Part shown: positions 1-7,593 of the stretch, one piece after another
Numbering within the stretch: position 1 is the stretch's first letter
Layout of the letters: each line of letters begins with the position of its first letter
Assembly (NCBI GenBank): GCA_902459845.2
Contig: CABPSV020000695.1
Span: 1-10,343 of the forward strand
Source: Hepatocystis sp. ex Piliocolobus tephrosceles
Taxonomy: Eukaryota; Apicomplexa; Aconoidasida; Haemosporida; Plasmodiidae
Length of the DNA stretch: 10,343 nt
Direction: 5' to 3'
Notes under the pieces: generated by a model
What the model saw: the letters and a program-made list of their open reading frames with translations, nothing else
Databases searched by the model: none
What the model was told of the DNA's origin: nothing
Program-made: the position numbers and the translations under genes

Positions 1-210
1 AAAAAAAAAAAAAAAAAAAAAAAAAAAATTATAAAAAAAAAAAAAAACAATTATAAAAAATTATTTTATTCCTTTATGAATTTTAATAAATTTATTTTAC
101 ATGTTATTATTAAATATTATTTATGTATTGTAATTAACAGTGTGACACATTTTTATTTTTAAATTGACATTGATTTAACATTTTTGAACTGTTTCATTTT
201 TAAACTATTT

Positions 211-212
<2 letters not shown>

Positions 213-260
<48 letters not shown>
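213..260. repeat. 48-base poly(dT) tract
   Basis: An uninterrupted run of T occupies 213-260. Long poly(dA:dT) tracts of this kind are typical of Plasmodium intergenic DNA, where they are thought to disfavour nucleosomes. Length may be affected by assembly or polymerase slippage. Confidence 0.95.
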
Positions 261-263
261 CTT

Positions 264-302
264 CTCATTTTTCTGTTTTCTCATTTTTCCGTTTTCTCAT
301 TT
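264..302 (+). repeat. 16-bp tandem repeat (CTCATTTTTCTGTTTT type)
   Basis: CTCAT begins at 264, 280 and 296, a period of 16 bp. The first two units differ at one base (CTG versus CCG) and the third is partial. The array lies between the long T run and the gene start. Confidence 0.8.
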
Positions 303-386
303 TGTTAGCATTTAAAAAATATAACATTTTTTTTTATAAAGGATTATTATAAACTTGTATAGAACTTTAATTTTCATTTTAAATGT

Positions 387-389
<3 letters not shown>

Positions 390-424
<35 letters not shown>
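390..424. repeat. (TA)n microsatellite
   Basis: An uninterrupted alternating T/A run of about 35 bases lies about 60 bp upstream of the first exon of the small + strand gene. Confidence 0.95.
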
Positions 425-425
<1 letters not shown>

Positions 426-482
426 TTTCGTATTAAACAAACACATCACGTTTATATATAATATTTTTACACATTAAACAAA

Positions 483-774
483 ATGATGTTAAAAAAAATA
501 TATAACGGACACTTCCGAAGAATACCAATAAGGTGAGTCATTATAAAAAAATAGCCAAAATACAAAATATATATTATTAAATTATCAATATTATCAAAAA
601 ATATGAATTAAACATATGTATAATATATATTACGTGATGAAATATTCATTTATACATTTTAAAGACAAATAAAATTATTATTATTTTTTTTTTTTTAAAC
701 AGTGAAAAAGAAGAAAACGGCCTTAGCAACAAGTCAGCATCTGTAAGAAATTCAAAAATATAATCAATAAATGG

Positions 775-830
<56 letters not shown>

Positions 831-1859
831 TCTACATGTGTTAGTATGTGAATAGCGGTTTTATTTTGACACAGATATATGTATAAATATTAATAAGATA
901 TCCTTTAGCTTATATTTTATTTTCATTTTCATTTTTTTTTGTTTTTTTTTTTGTTGTTTCTACTTTTATAAACAAATATACAAATTAAAAACATTCGTAA
1001 ACAAAAAAATAAATAAACATGTAATAAACATATTTATGCATTCACATAAATTTGATTTTTCAGAGTGAAGATATTATAGTAGATATGAATGAGAATAAAG
1101 GTTAAATAAATTAATAATTAATGTTTCATGTTTTGCTTAATTTGAATTAATCAAGTGTAACATTAGATTTAATCATTAATGGGTTGAGTGATTGAGTGAT
1201 TGAATCTATGCATGATCATTTATATTATGTTTTTTTTTTTTTTTTTTTTACGACAATTTAACTTGTAAATTTTAGATATATATATATATTATATATATAT
1301 ATTTTTTTTTTTTTTTTAGCGCAATATGGATTAATTGATAACATCATATGTGGAGCTGGTAATTTTTTGCATTTGAGTTTTACATTTTTTAATATTACTT
1401 TTTTTTATTTTATTTATTTTTTTTTATTTTGCTCCATGTTCCTTTGTTTTACTTATTCGAACATGTATATAATTGTATATGAAAACAAAACGTTTATTTA
1501 TTTTATTCGTTTTGTTTTTGGCGGGACATTGTTTTTTTCTATTTGTCTCGTTTCTGCACATGTACTATTAATTTTTAGTTGTTAATATATGTTCTATATA
1601 ACTGGAGAGTGGTATATAGTCTATTTGTTTCATTTATTGTTATTATTTATATTATTATTTGTATTATTATTTCTTTTTTCTTTTTCTTTTTTTTTTTTTT
1701 GTATAATTCTTTATTATAGGTTTGGGTGTAGGAGCAATAGGATTTTCTCTTGCCGTAATAAGTTCGACTGTTATAGCTTCAACAGTGGCATTTTCATCTT
1801 TGCTATGTGCTAATACATGCAAAGCAACCGAAGACATACTATATGATGAAACTAATTAA
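483..1859 (+). CDS. Five-exon gene for a 101-residue small glycine-rich membrane protein; possible Mic10-like (tentative)
   Basis: Proposed exons are 483-532, 703-742, 1064-1100, 1320-1358 and 1720-1859, all with GT-AG introns, summing to 306 nt with a TAA stop at 1857-1859. Three consecutive exons are only 37-40 nt. The start is the first of two adjacent ATGs (483, 486) in an A-rich context. Residues 1-45 are hydrophilic: a basic stretch (KKIY, FRR) followed by a Ser/Glu/Asn-rich segment. Residues about 46-86 are strongly hydrophobic and carry GAGLGVGAIG at 54-63, then Ser/Ala/Thr-rich hydrophobic sequence. The tail contains two cysteines (C85, C89) and an acidic end. There is no clear N-terminal signal peptide and no export motif of the RxLxE/Q/D type. 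The GxGxGxG helix followed by FSL and a second hydrophobic stretch resembles Mic10, the inner-membrane cristae-junction hairpin. However, the second stretch lacks the glycines and the loop lacks the positive charges of Mic10. A lineage-specific membrane protein is equally possible. I am confident in the gene structure and not in the function. Confidence 0.8.
779..828. repeat. (TA)n microsatellite within intron 2 of the small + strand gene
   Basis: About 50 bases of alternating T/A occupy the intron between exons 703-742 and 1064-1100. The tyrosine/isoleucine open frame on the opposite strand here is a by-product of this repeat. Confidence 0.95.
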
Positions 1860-2070
1860 ATTATTTATTTTAATTATATAATAAGATAAAACAAAAAAAA
1901 AACAAAAAAAAATTCACATATATACGTGATATATGCGTGATATATATATATATATACCATTGCATATATGGTTAGACATATATTGGTTTATATATTTTTT
2001 TAAAAATAGTTTTAATGTTTGCATATATACATTTATATATCACCTCCCTTATTTATCCCTTCTCTTCTTT

Positions 2071-2107
<37 letters not shown>

Positions 2108-2356
2108 AGAAATGGGATGAAGGAGGTAGATATATTTTTTAATATAACAACTTCTTCATGTTTATACAAAAGGAAGTTTTAAAAAGATTTTATAAAAACA
2201 AATATAATCAAACAAAAATGACAAATATTAACAAATATTAAAACTAAAAGGAGATAGAAAAATAAAAATATGTACGTGTATATGTACATGTATATGTATA
2301 TATATGTTGTAAAAAAAAAAAAAAATAGTATAATACAAAGTAGATATTCCTTTATA
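1860..2356. other. Convergent intergenic region between the two genes
   Basis: This is about 0.5 kb between the + strand stop (1857-1859) and the - strand stop (2357-2359). It must hold both 3' UTRs and polyadenylation regions. It contains a 34-base T run (2073-2106) and short TA repeats. No conserved coding segment was found on either strand. The F/Y-rich open frame here comes from the T run and TA repeats. Confidence 0.75.
2073..2106. repeat. 34-base poly(dT) tract
   Basis: An uninterrupted T run in the convergent intergenic region, possibly near the transcript ends of both genes. Confidence 0.95.
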
Positions 2357-2424
2357 CTATTTTACGTTATATTTACTACTGTCTTCTTCAACTAATTTGT
2401 CAACTTTGTTGTTATCATAACATT
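2357..2424 (-). CDS. Exon 5 of the CNNM-like gene (68 nt, with stop codon)
   Basis: The acceptor CTGCAG at 2425 joins in frame to encode (E)CYDNNKVDKLVEEDSSKYNVK and a TAG stop at 2359-2357. The tail is charged and hydrophilic, in contrast to the Y/I/C-rich intron sequence read in the same frame before it. Confidence 0.82.
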
Positions 2425-2557
2425 CTGCAGAATAGCAATAAAGTAATAATACATAAGTGTGTATGTCGCATGTAGTTAAGCATGATACATATGAACACGA
2501 ACAGAAACATATCACATATATGTAACACATTATTCTAACATAAATGTATAAATGTAC

Positions 2558-2588
<31 letters not shown>

Positions 2589-5409
2589 TACAAACATGTT
2601 TAATTACCTATTATCATATCCATGTACTCGTTTTTTGTTAAAATTATGTATTCACAAGTTGTTTCTATAAAAAAAAAAAAAAAAAAAAATGTAACAGATT
2701 GTTTTATAGTTAATATATACGTGTTTAAATATACACATGTACTTTGCAAGTTTCCTCATTTGAAATTTATTGCTACGGGGATATCCATTTAGTTATATAA
2801 TAAAATACGCACTCCGTTCGTTCTTATTATTAATCCTTATTAATTATGTTTTTTTTTTTTTTTTTTATTTTATTTTTTGTGCATGTACGTATATATATAA
2901 ATATATAAATATATATATTAAACCCGTTCGGTTTGTTTTTTAAACGTAGATTTTACCTGCTACATACGAACTTTTGTTAAAATAAACGTGTTGGGTGTAC
3001 CATTTTCTAAACAGGATGTTAACATTTTTTTTAATAACATTTGTGTTTGTTTTAGTAGTTGTGTATGAATGTGAATAAGTGTGGGGCTTTGAAAATGGAT
3101 CAAATGTACTGGCTTCATTTAAATCACTTATGTTATTTATTTCGTTTAGATCATATACATCGTTTAAACCATCTATTTCATCTGTTTCGTTATTTCTATT
3201 ATTTGTATATAATTTTTTTGAACAAATTTGTTCTTTTTGACTTACATGTGAATTTTTATATATATGTGTTTTCTTCTTTTTTTTAAAAAAAAAAAATTTT
3301 TTTTTTTTTTTCTGTTTTTCTTCTTCATAATGTTTAATAACATTTATTCTTTTTTCAATAGTGTTATTAAATAATTCAATAATATTACAAGGTCCTAATG
3401 CTTCTAATCCGATAAAACATTTGTCCCCATTTGTACATACATTACTTTTTAAATTTCTTACTTTTCCTTTTATTAAAATAATAGCATATTTAAGAAAAGT
3501 ATTTTCTTTTAGTAAATATTGATTTTTATGTATAATTCTAATTTTTTTTTTTTTTATACATTTTTTTATTAATTTTGTATCTATATATTTAAAGTAAAAA
3601 CATTCTTTTAAAAATTTAATAGTTTCATTTGTGTAATCTTGTATAATTATTTTTTGTTTTATTTCTTGATCAGTTATATTTGCAATAAAATTTAATTTTT
3701 TTTTATCTTCTACTACTATTTCGTTTTTATCATTACATATATCTCCATTTTTATCAATACATATATCTCCATTTTTATCAATACATATATCTCCATTTTT
3801 ATCAATACATATATCTCTATTTTTGTTTTTATTATAGTCACTTTGTGGATTATTTACATGTTTATATGATATATTAGATGAAACAGGATGTGAAGAAATA
3901 TGACTAAAATTTTTCAATTTTATATTTTTTTTATTATAAGAATAATAAGTATATGGTTGTTGTATATAATCGTCTTTATATATATCTGAACTTTGCCAAT
4001 CGAAATTTGAAGGAATATCGACTTCTTTTTTTATAGCGCCTAAGTCAAATTCATCAGTAATTTCTTCTTGTAATAATAATTCTATTACATCCTCTAAAGT
4101 TATAATTCCGATATGTGTATATGCAGGATCTTCATTATCATTATAAATAACTTTTCTTACAACAACGAAATGATTATTTGCATGTTTAAAAAAATTTAAA
4201 AGAGATAAAATACTATCATTATAATCAACACCATATATATATCTACCAATATGTTTTAATATATATTTTATTGGTATTTGTATATCTTTATTTTTAGTAA
4301 CTTTTATATAACTTTTTATATCATCAAATATATGTTCAATATTTTTTTCTCTATTTAAATTTTCTTTTATTATATTATTTGAAGCAATATAATGATTATA
4401 AACTTTGTTTATTTTATTTTTTGTTTTTAAATGGTTTGTTATATCACTTATGCTTTTTCTCATGATCTTATTCTGTTTATTTCGAAACATAATTTCACAA
4501 TTATTATTTATGTCTTCTGTATCTATAATAATATGTTCAATTTTTTTTATTTCGTGTTCATAAAAATACGTTTTATTTTTATTACAGTGTTGTGATTGCC
4601 AACTAAAATTGACATTTTTATTATTGCTGTTGCTTATATTGTTGTTTATATTGTTGTTTATATTGTTGTTTATATTGTCGTTTATATTGTCGTTTATACT
4701 GTTGTTTATATTGTCGTTTATACTGTTGTTTATATTGTCGTTTATACTATTGTTTATATTGTTATTTATACTGTTATTTATACTGTTATTTATACTGTTA
4801 TTTATACTGTTGTTATAGCCAATGTCATCATTATAAGGTTCGCTTTGATTTATAACACTTTGATTTATAACACTTTGATTTATAACACTTTGATTTATAT
4901 TATTACTATTACCATTAATATTACTATTACTATTACCATTAATATTGTTATTACTATTACTATTACCATTAATATTACTATTACTATTACCATTAATATT
5001 ACTATTACTATTACCATTAATATTACTATTACTATTACCATTAATATTGTTATTACTATTACTATTACCATTAATATTGCTATTACTATTACCATTAATA
5101 TTGCTATTACTATTGTTTTTTTTTTTTTTTTCTTTTTTCCCCTCTACATTTGTAATGTCACATGACATATCACAATTTTTGTTATTTTTTGAAAAAACAG
5201 TATTTGATTTTATCTTGGAAAAATGCATGTTTTTAGACCGATCATCAGTACTGTCAGCATTATTAACATCGTTATCAGTATTGCCGTCTTTGTTTTGATC
5301 AACCTGAGTAGCTACATCAGAACTAACAGTTGAATTTAATTTATTCCATTTAATACTTTTTTTACTAGCCAATAAAGCTATATGTAATAATTTTTTATTT
5401 TCATAAGTA

Positions 5410-5445
<36 letters not shown>

Positions 5446-5497
5446 GAGTTACGTCTTTTTTGTTTATTTATAACATTAAATATAGCTGACTGGTTCA

Positions 5498-5529
<32 letters not shown>

Positions 5530-6658
5530 ATATGACAGTTTATGTTTCTTTCTTCGCTGTCATTACTACTGTTATTATTACTGTTAGTATAAAATATGTT
5601 GCGATTCGCATAAGTATGTGTGTATGTATTCGTATGTGTACTCAAACGATATTTATTACTATTATCAGTACTGTTTTCATAGTAACTAATATTTTTATTA
5701 TAAGAAAAATTATCATTACTATTACTTTTATTACTATCAAATAAAAATTTATTTACACCAAACCATATATTTATTAAATCTCTTATATGAATAAGTCCAA
5801 CAACAGACTCTGACATATTTCTATTTAGTACAGGTATTCTCGAAAATCCACTATTTAATATTTTTTTAATAGTGTCATAATTTATAAAGCCATTATAATC
5901 AATACCAAACACATAATCAATATCTGTCATTATGTGCATTACTTTATATTGAGACAATTCCAATGCACTTTCTACAATTTTAAATTCGTCTTCGTGCAAA
6001 ATATTAGGAACTGTTTTATGCATTCCCATTAAAGCTTTAAGTTGTTTTTTGTTGTATGTGTTTAGTGCGTTCTTTCCTACATAGTGATAAAAAAAAAAAA
6101 AAAATAAAAAAAATAAAGCCAAATTTGGTAAAAAAATAAAGCCAAATTTGGTAAAAAAAATAAAGCCAAATTTGGTAAAAAAAAAAAAAAAAGTATAGTA
6201 AACTTATATAAAGAAATGTCACACATACACAAATAACTTACCAATGAAGTAGTCCAATATTAAACTAAGGGGTTTGGCAAAAATATAAAGGGTAATTTTT
6301 AGAAAGTAAATAAGGGGAAAGAAAAACCCACTTATAGCTAGACCGTGTTTAGAACAAATAGATTGAGGAATTATTTCACCGAATATTGTAATAATTAAAG
6401 TTGAAATTAAAAAAGCTGTTAAACCATCAGTAATTTCACTCAACAATAAACTAAAAGCTGCATTAACCATTACATTAGCAGTAATAAACATAACTAAAAT
6501 TTCATTTGTATTCTTTCGAAGGGGTAATATCTTTCTTGCATTTTTTGCATTGTTTAATTCTTTTTTATCTTTTTCAGAGACTAATAATAGCAGGTTTAGT
6601 TGTAAAGTGTCAAGCATCATGATTCCTAATGACAGGCCTAAGAGGAAGAAAAGTAACA

Positions 6659-6712
<54 letters not shown>

Positions 6713-6849
6713 TATAATACATACAGAAGTATATATATATATATATATGCACTTATATACAGAAATATATAGGGACGTGTTTTACCAGAAAATAGGGCAC
6801 TGAGAATCCCGCATATTACGATACAAACTATAGTAAACCATATTTGCAT
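2357..6849 (-). CDS. CNNM/CorC-family transporter-like protein (DUF21 + CBS pair + cNMP-binding-like domain), five exons, 1234 residues
   Basis: Proposed exons, in coding order, are 6849-6786, 6637-6242, 6076-2957, 2664-2608 and 2424-2357. All introns are GT-AG, every junction falls after the first base of a codon, and the total is 3705 nt. ATG at 6849 lies in AAAATG context and opens directly onto the first membrane helix. The domain order is diagnostic of CNNM/CorC proteins, which are implicated in Mg2+ (or Na+-coupled Mg2+) transport. Residues 1-154 are the DUF21 membrane domain, with the SALFSGLSLGIMMLD and FGEIIPQ motifs. Next come an acidic helical linker and CBS1 (about 199-264). A huge low-complexity insert (about 265-750) separates it from CBS2 (about 751-831), which ends EEITDEFD as in CNNMs. 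The cNMP-binding-like domain (about 955-1215) contains AIILIKGKV at 1018-1026 and a lysine-rich insert. Family membership is strong. Substrate, direction of transport and membrane location are not shown by the sequence. Confidence 0.93.
2608..2664 (-). CDS. Exon 4 of the CNNM-like gene (57 nt)
   Basis: It encodes TTCEYIILTKNEYMDMII plus one base at each edge of split codons. The acceptor is preceded by a T-rich tract and the donor is GTAATT. Its sequence completes the CNBHD as in other CNNMs. The exon is easily missed because it is short and separated by a 292-nt intron from the long exon 3. Confidence 0.85.
2665..2956 (-). other. Intron 3 of the CNNM-like gene
   Basis: The donor is CAG|GTAAAA at 2957/2956, and the acceptor is TATAG at 2665 after a T tract. 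If unspliced, the protein would end four residues later (stop at 2940-2942) and lose the final strand and helix of the CNBHD. The junction restores SSYVA-E-TTCEYIIL in frame. Confidence 0.85.
3277..3311. repeat. Coding T8-A12-T15 homopolymer inverted repeat
   Basis: Runs of T, A and T lie back to back inside exon 3. They encode a Lys-run, Phe-run, Lys-run cluster in the CNBHD insert. The A and flanking T runs can pair into a hairpin, and the site is prone to slippage, so the frame here depends on accurate run lengths. Confidence 0.9.
3724..3822 (-). repeat. Coding 24-bp tandem repeat, DICIDKNG family
   Basis: Four nearly identical 24-bp units encode D-I-C-I-D-K-N-G (the last is D-I-C-N-D-K-N), at residues about 905-938. 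They lie between CBS2 and the cNMP-binding-like domain. Each unit brings one cysteine, giving four evenly spaced cysteines, which is unusual among the otherwise N/K-rich repeats here. Confidence 0.92.
4044..4286 (-). other. CBS domain 2 of the CNNM-like protein
   Basis: Residues about 751-831 contain HFVVVRKV, a short Asn/Asp/Glu loop, and GIITLEDVIELLLQEEITDEFD. The T-x-E-D of the nucleotide-binding S/TxxD motif is present. The LEDVIExxLxxEIxDExD tail is characteristic of CNNM/CorC proteins and distinguishes them from other CBS proteins. Confidence 0.92.
4620..4812 (-). repeat. Coding 12-bp tandem repeat, NNSI/NDNI family
   Basis: About sixteen 12-bp units encode N-N-S-I, N-N-N-I or N-D-N-I, at residues about 576-640. 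On the + strand the same DNA gives long Val/Ile/Tyr- or Leu-rich frames, which are artefacts. Confidence 0.9.
4845..4900 (-). repeat. Coding 15-bp tandem repeat, INQSV family
   Basis: Nearly identical 15-bp units encode I-N-Q-S-V three times and then I-N-Q-S-E. They are directly adjacent to the NINGNSNS block. Confidence 0.9.
4902..5115 (-). repeat. Coding tandem repeat, NINGNSNS family
   Basis: Units of 24 bp, with some 30-bp variants, encode N-I-N-G-N-S-N-S with occasional extra N-N. They span residues about 475-546. Synonymous changes (ATA versus ACA-free, AAT and AGT alternation) are few, so the expansion looks recent. Confidence 0.9.
5745..5942 (-). other. CBS domain 1 of the CNNM-like protein
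   Basis: Residues about 199-264 begin VMHIMTDIDYVFGIDYNGF and continue to SGFSRIPVLN, VVGLIHIRDL and a short helix. This follows the family pattern of MTP-type entry, GxSRIPV and VGLLxxKDL. The usual Ser/Thr of the S/TxxD nucleotide motif is His here (HIRD), as in CNNM CBS1 domains, which commonly lack it. The preceding helical linker (about 155-198, ending VESALELSQYK) matches the acidic helical bundle. Confidence 0.9.
6077..6241 (-). other. Intron 2 of the CNNM-like gene
   Basis: The 165-nt intron begins GTAAGT and ends ATGTAG. Splicing produces DYFIG-KNALNTYNKKQLKALM, matching the family's conserved linker after the membrane domain. The intron contains a three-copy palindrome-bearing tandem repeat, annotated separately. 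The open frame does continue back from exon 3 into this intron as far as an ATG at 6122, but the resulting poly-Phe sequence is not a believable N-terminus. Confidence 0.9.
6114..6184. repeat. 23-24-bp tandem repeat x3, each with palindrome CCAAATTTGG
   Basis: Three copies of a TAAAGCCAAATTTGGTAAAA-type unit start at 6114, 6137 and 6161. The perfect 10-bp palindrome CCAAATTTGG occurs at 6119-6128, 6142-6151 and 6166-6175. The array is entirely inside intron 2 of the CNNM-like gene. Confidence 0.95.
6638..6785 (-). other. Intron 1 of the CNNM-like gene, with a 47-base T tract on the coding strand
   Basis: The 148-nt intron begins GTAAAA and ends CTCTTAG. On the coding strand, 47 consecutive T (6708-6662) lie about 24 nt before the acceptor and may act as an extreme polypyrimidine tract. 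Splicing joins TCTG to GCCTGTCA and restores the SALFSGLSLG motif, which is strong evidence for this junction. Confidence 0.9.
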
Positions 6850-7098
6850 TTTATTAAAATTAACAAAACATATGTATGTGCATATATATATGTTTGTATG
6901 TGTGTGTATACGTATACATAAACGCAGACAGACACACACAAACATATATATATGCACAGATAAAAATAAAAACAAATAAAATAGTTTAAAAAAAAAACAG
7001 GTGATAAAATCAACTGTAAAAAAAAAAAAGATGCTGAAAAGCGGTATAAAAAAAAAAAAGACACTGGAACGATGTTAAAAAATAATATATTGATAATA

Positions 7099-7130
<32 letters not shown>

Positions 7131-7269
7131 AAAAAAAAGAAAAAACCATAACGGAAATGTATTTTTCACATATTTGGCATCATCATACCATATTTGTTCA
7201 TATATTCATGCGTATATATAAACATATATATATATGTAATACAATATTTAAATGTGAAAAAGAAAAAAA

Positions 7270-7301
<32 letters not shown>

Positions 7302-7554
7302 ATGAATGAATAAAAATAGTTTGAGATTTAATTAATTAGTATTATATATTTAGTTGTAATTATTTTATTTTTTTTTTTTTTAAATTCCATTGTTATGAAA
7401 TCGTAATAAAAAAGTTACATAGAGTAAATAAAAGAAAAAGAAATAAAACAAAAAATAAAAAAAAAACAAAATAAATAAAATAACAAATTCATACAACGAT
7501 TTTGTAAAAAGAGATGTTGATAATAAATATTTCAGAGATTTTAATTCTTACCCA

Positions 7555-7593
<39 letters not shown>

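Larger units (their letters stand above)
1..482. promoter_or_regulatory. Upstream region of the small membrane-protein gene
   Basis: No coding potential is seen. The segment holds A runs (1-28 and 33-47), a 48-base T run (213-260), a 16-bp repeat in about 2.5 copies (264-302) and a TA microsatellite (390-424). Roughly 60 bp of less repetitive sequence then precedes the ATG at 483. It is presumed to contain the promoter and 5' UTR because it lies directly upstream of a well-supported gene. No specific factor-binding motif is claimed. Confidence 0.5.
2357..3674 (-). other. Cyclic-nucleotide-binding-like domain (CNBHD) of the CNNM-like protein, split by an insert and two introns
   Basis: The domain begins near residue 955 with helical sequence (ETIKFLKECFYF). 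A beta-roll core follows with AIILIKGKVRNL at 1018-1029 and GLEALGPCNIIELF. A Lys/Phe/Asn-rich insert of roughly 130 residues follows. The fold resumes with ILFRKWYTQHVYFNKSSYVA, then crosses intron 3 to ETTCEYIILTKNEYMDMII in exon 4, and intron 4 to ECYDNNKVDKL in exon 5. The last part matches the family's SVRAxTDxQYLKIxRxxY strand-helix ending. The residues that contact cyclic nucleotide in true cNMP-binding proteins are not evident, and CNNM domains are known not to bind them. Confidence 0.85.
4287..5744 (-). other. Low-complexity Asn/Lys-rich insert of about 485 residues between CBS1 and CBS2
   Basis: Residues about 265-750 have no counterpart in the normal CNNM CBS pair, where CBS1 and CBS2 are separated by only a short linker. 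The insert contains poly-Lys tracts and four tandem families in blocks: NINGNSNS (4902-5115), INQSV (about 4845-4900), and NNSI/NDNI-type repeats (4620-4812). Less repetitive patches lie between them, including a Lys/Asp/Ser-rich segment at about 5160-5400 and a mixed helical-looking stretch at about 4290-4590. The frame is open throughout, so it is translated if the exon is intact. Confidence 0.9.
6075..6849 (-). other. CNNM transmembrane domain (DUF21), exons 1-2
   Basis: Residues 1-154 are spread over exons 6849-6786 and 6637-6242, with the last split glycine completed at 6076-6075. Helix 1 is about residues 4-20. It is followed by SG at 21-22 and LSLGIMMLD at 23-31, the hallmark SGLNLGLMALD-type motif, which is cut by intron 1 inside the glycine codon. 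A charged cytosolic segment (about 40-66) precedes helix 2 (about 68-90, with TAN at 74-76 and N80). Helix 3 is about 93-112 and carries G108-E109-I-I-P112. Helix 4 is about 126-150. The polar serine, asparagine and glutamate positions are those the family is known to use around its ion-binding cavity. DYFIGKN leads into the linker helix. Confidence 0.93.

Noticed and set aside
1367..1813. Phe-rich + strand open frames
   Set aside because: They lie mostly in intron 4 of the small gene. The part over 1720-1813 is in a different frame from the spliced coding sequence.
2357..2593. A 78-residue independent - strand protein beginning with Tyr/Ile repeats
   Set aside because: Only its last about 22 residues look coding. 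The rest is intron 4, with a TA repeat, and a CTGCAG acceptor sits exactly at the change in composition.
4596..5298. Long + strand open frames rich in Val/Ile/Tyr or Leu opposite the CNNM-like gene
   Set aside because: They are antisense shadows of the Asn-rich 12- and 24-bp coding repeats. They carry no domain, and the - strand frame is tied to a conserved protein.
6037..6122. ATG at 6122 as start of the CNNM-like protein
   Set aside because: It lies in intron 2 and gives a poly-Phe leader. The acceptor at 6077 joins conserved sequence from the upstream exon.
6219..6975. Separate small proteins on the - strand with poly-Phe stretches
   Set aside because: They are exon 1 and exon 2 of the CNNM-like gene read through introns. 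Splicing removes the poly-Phe sequence and restores the DUF21 motifs.
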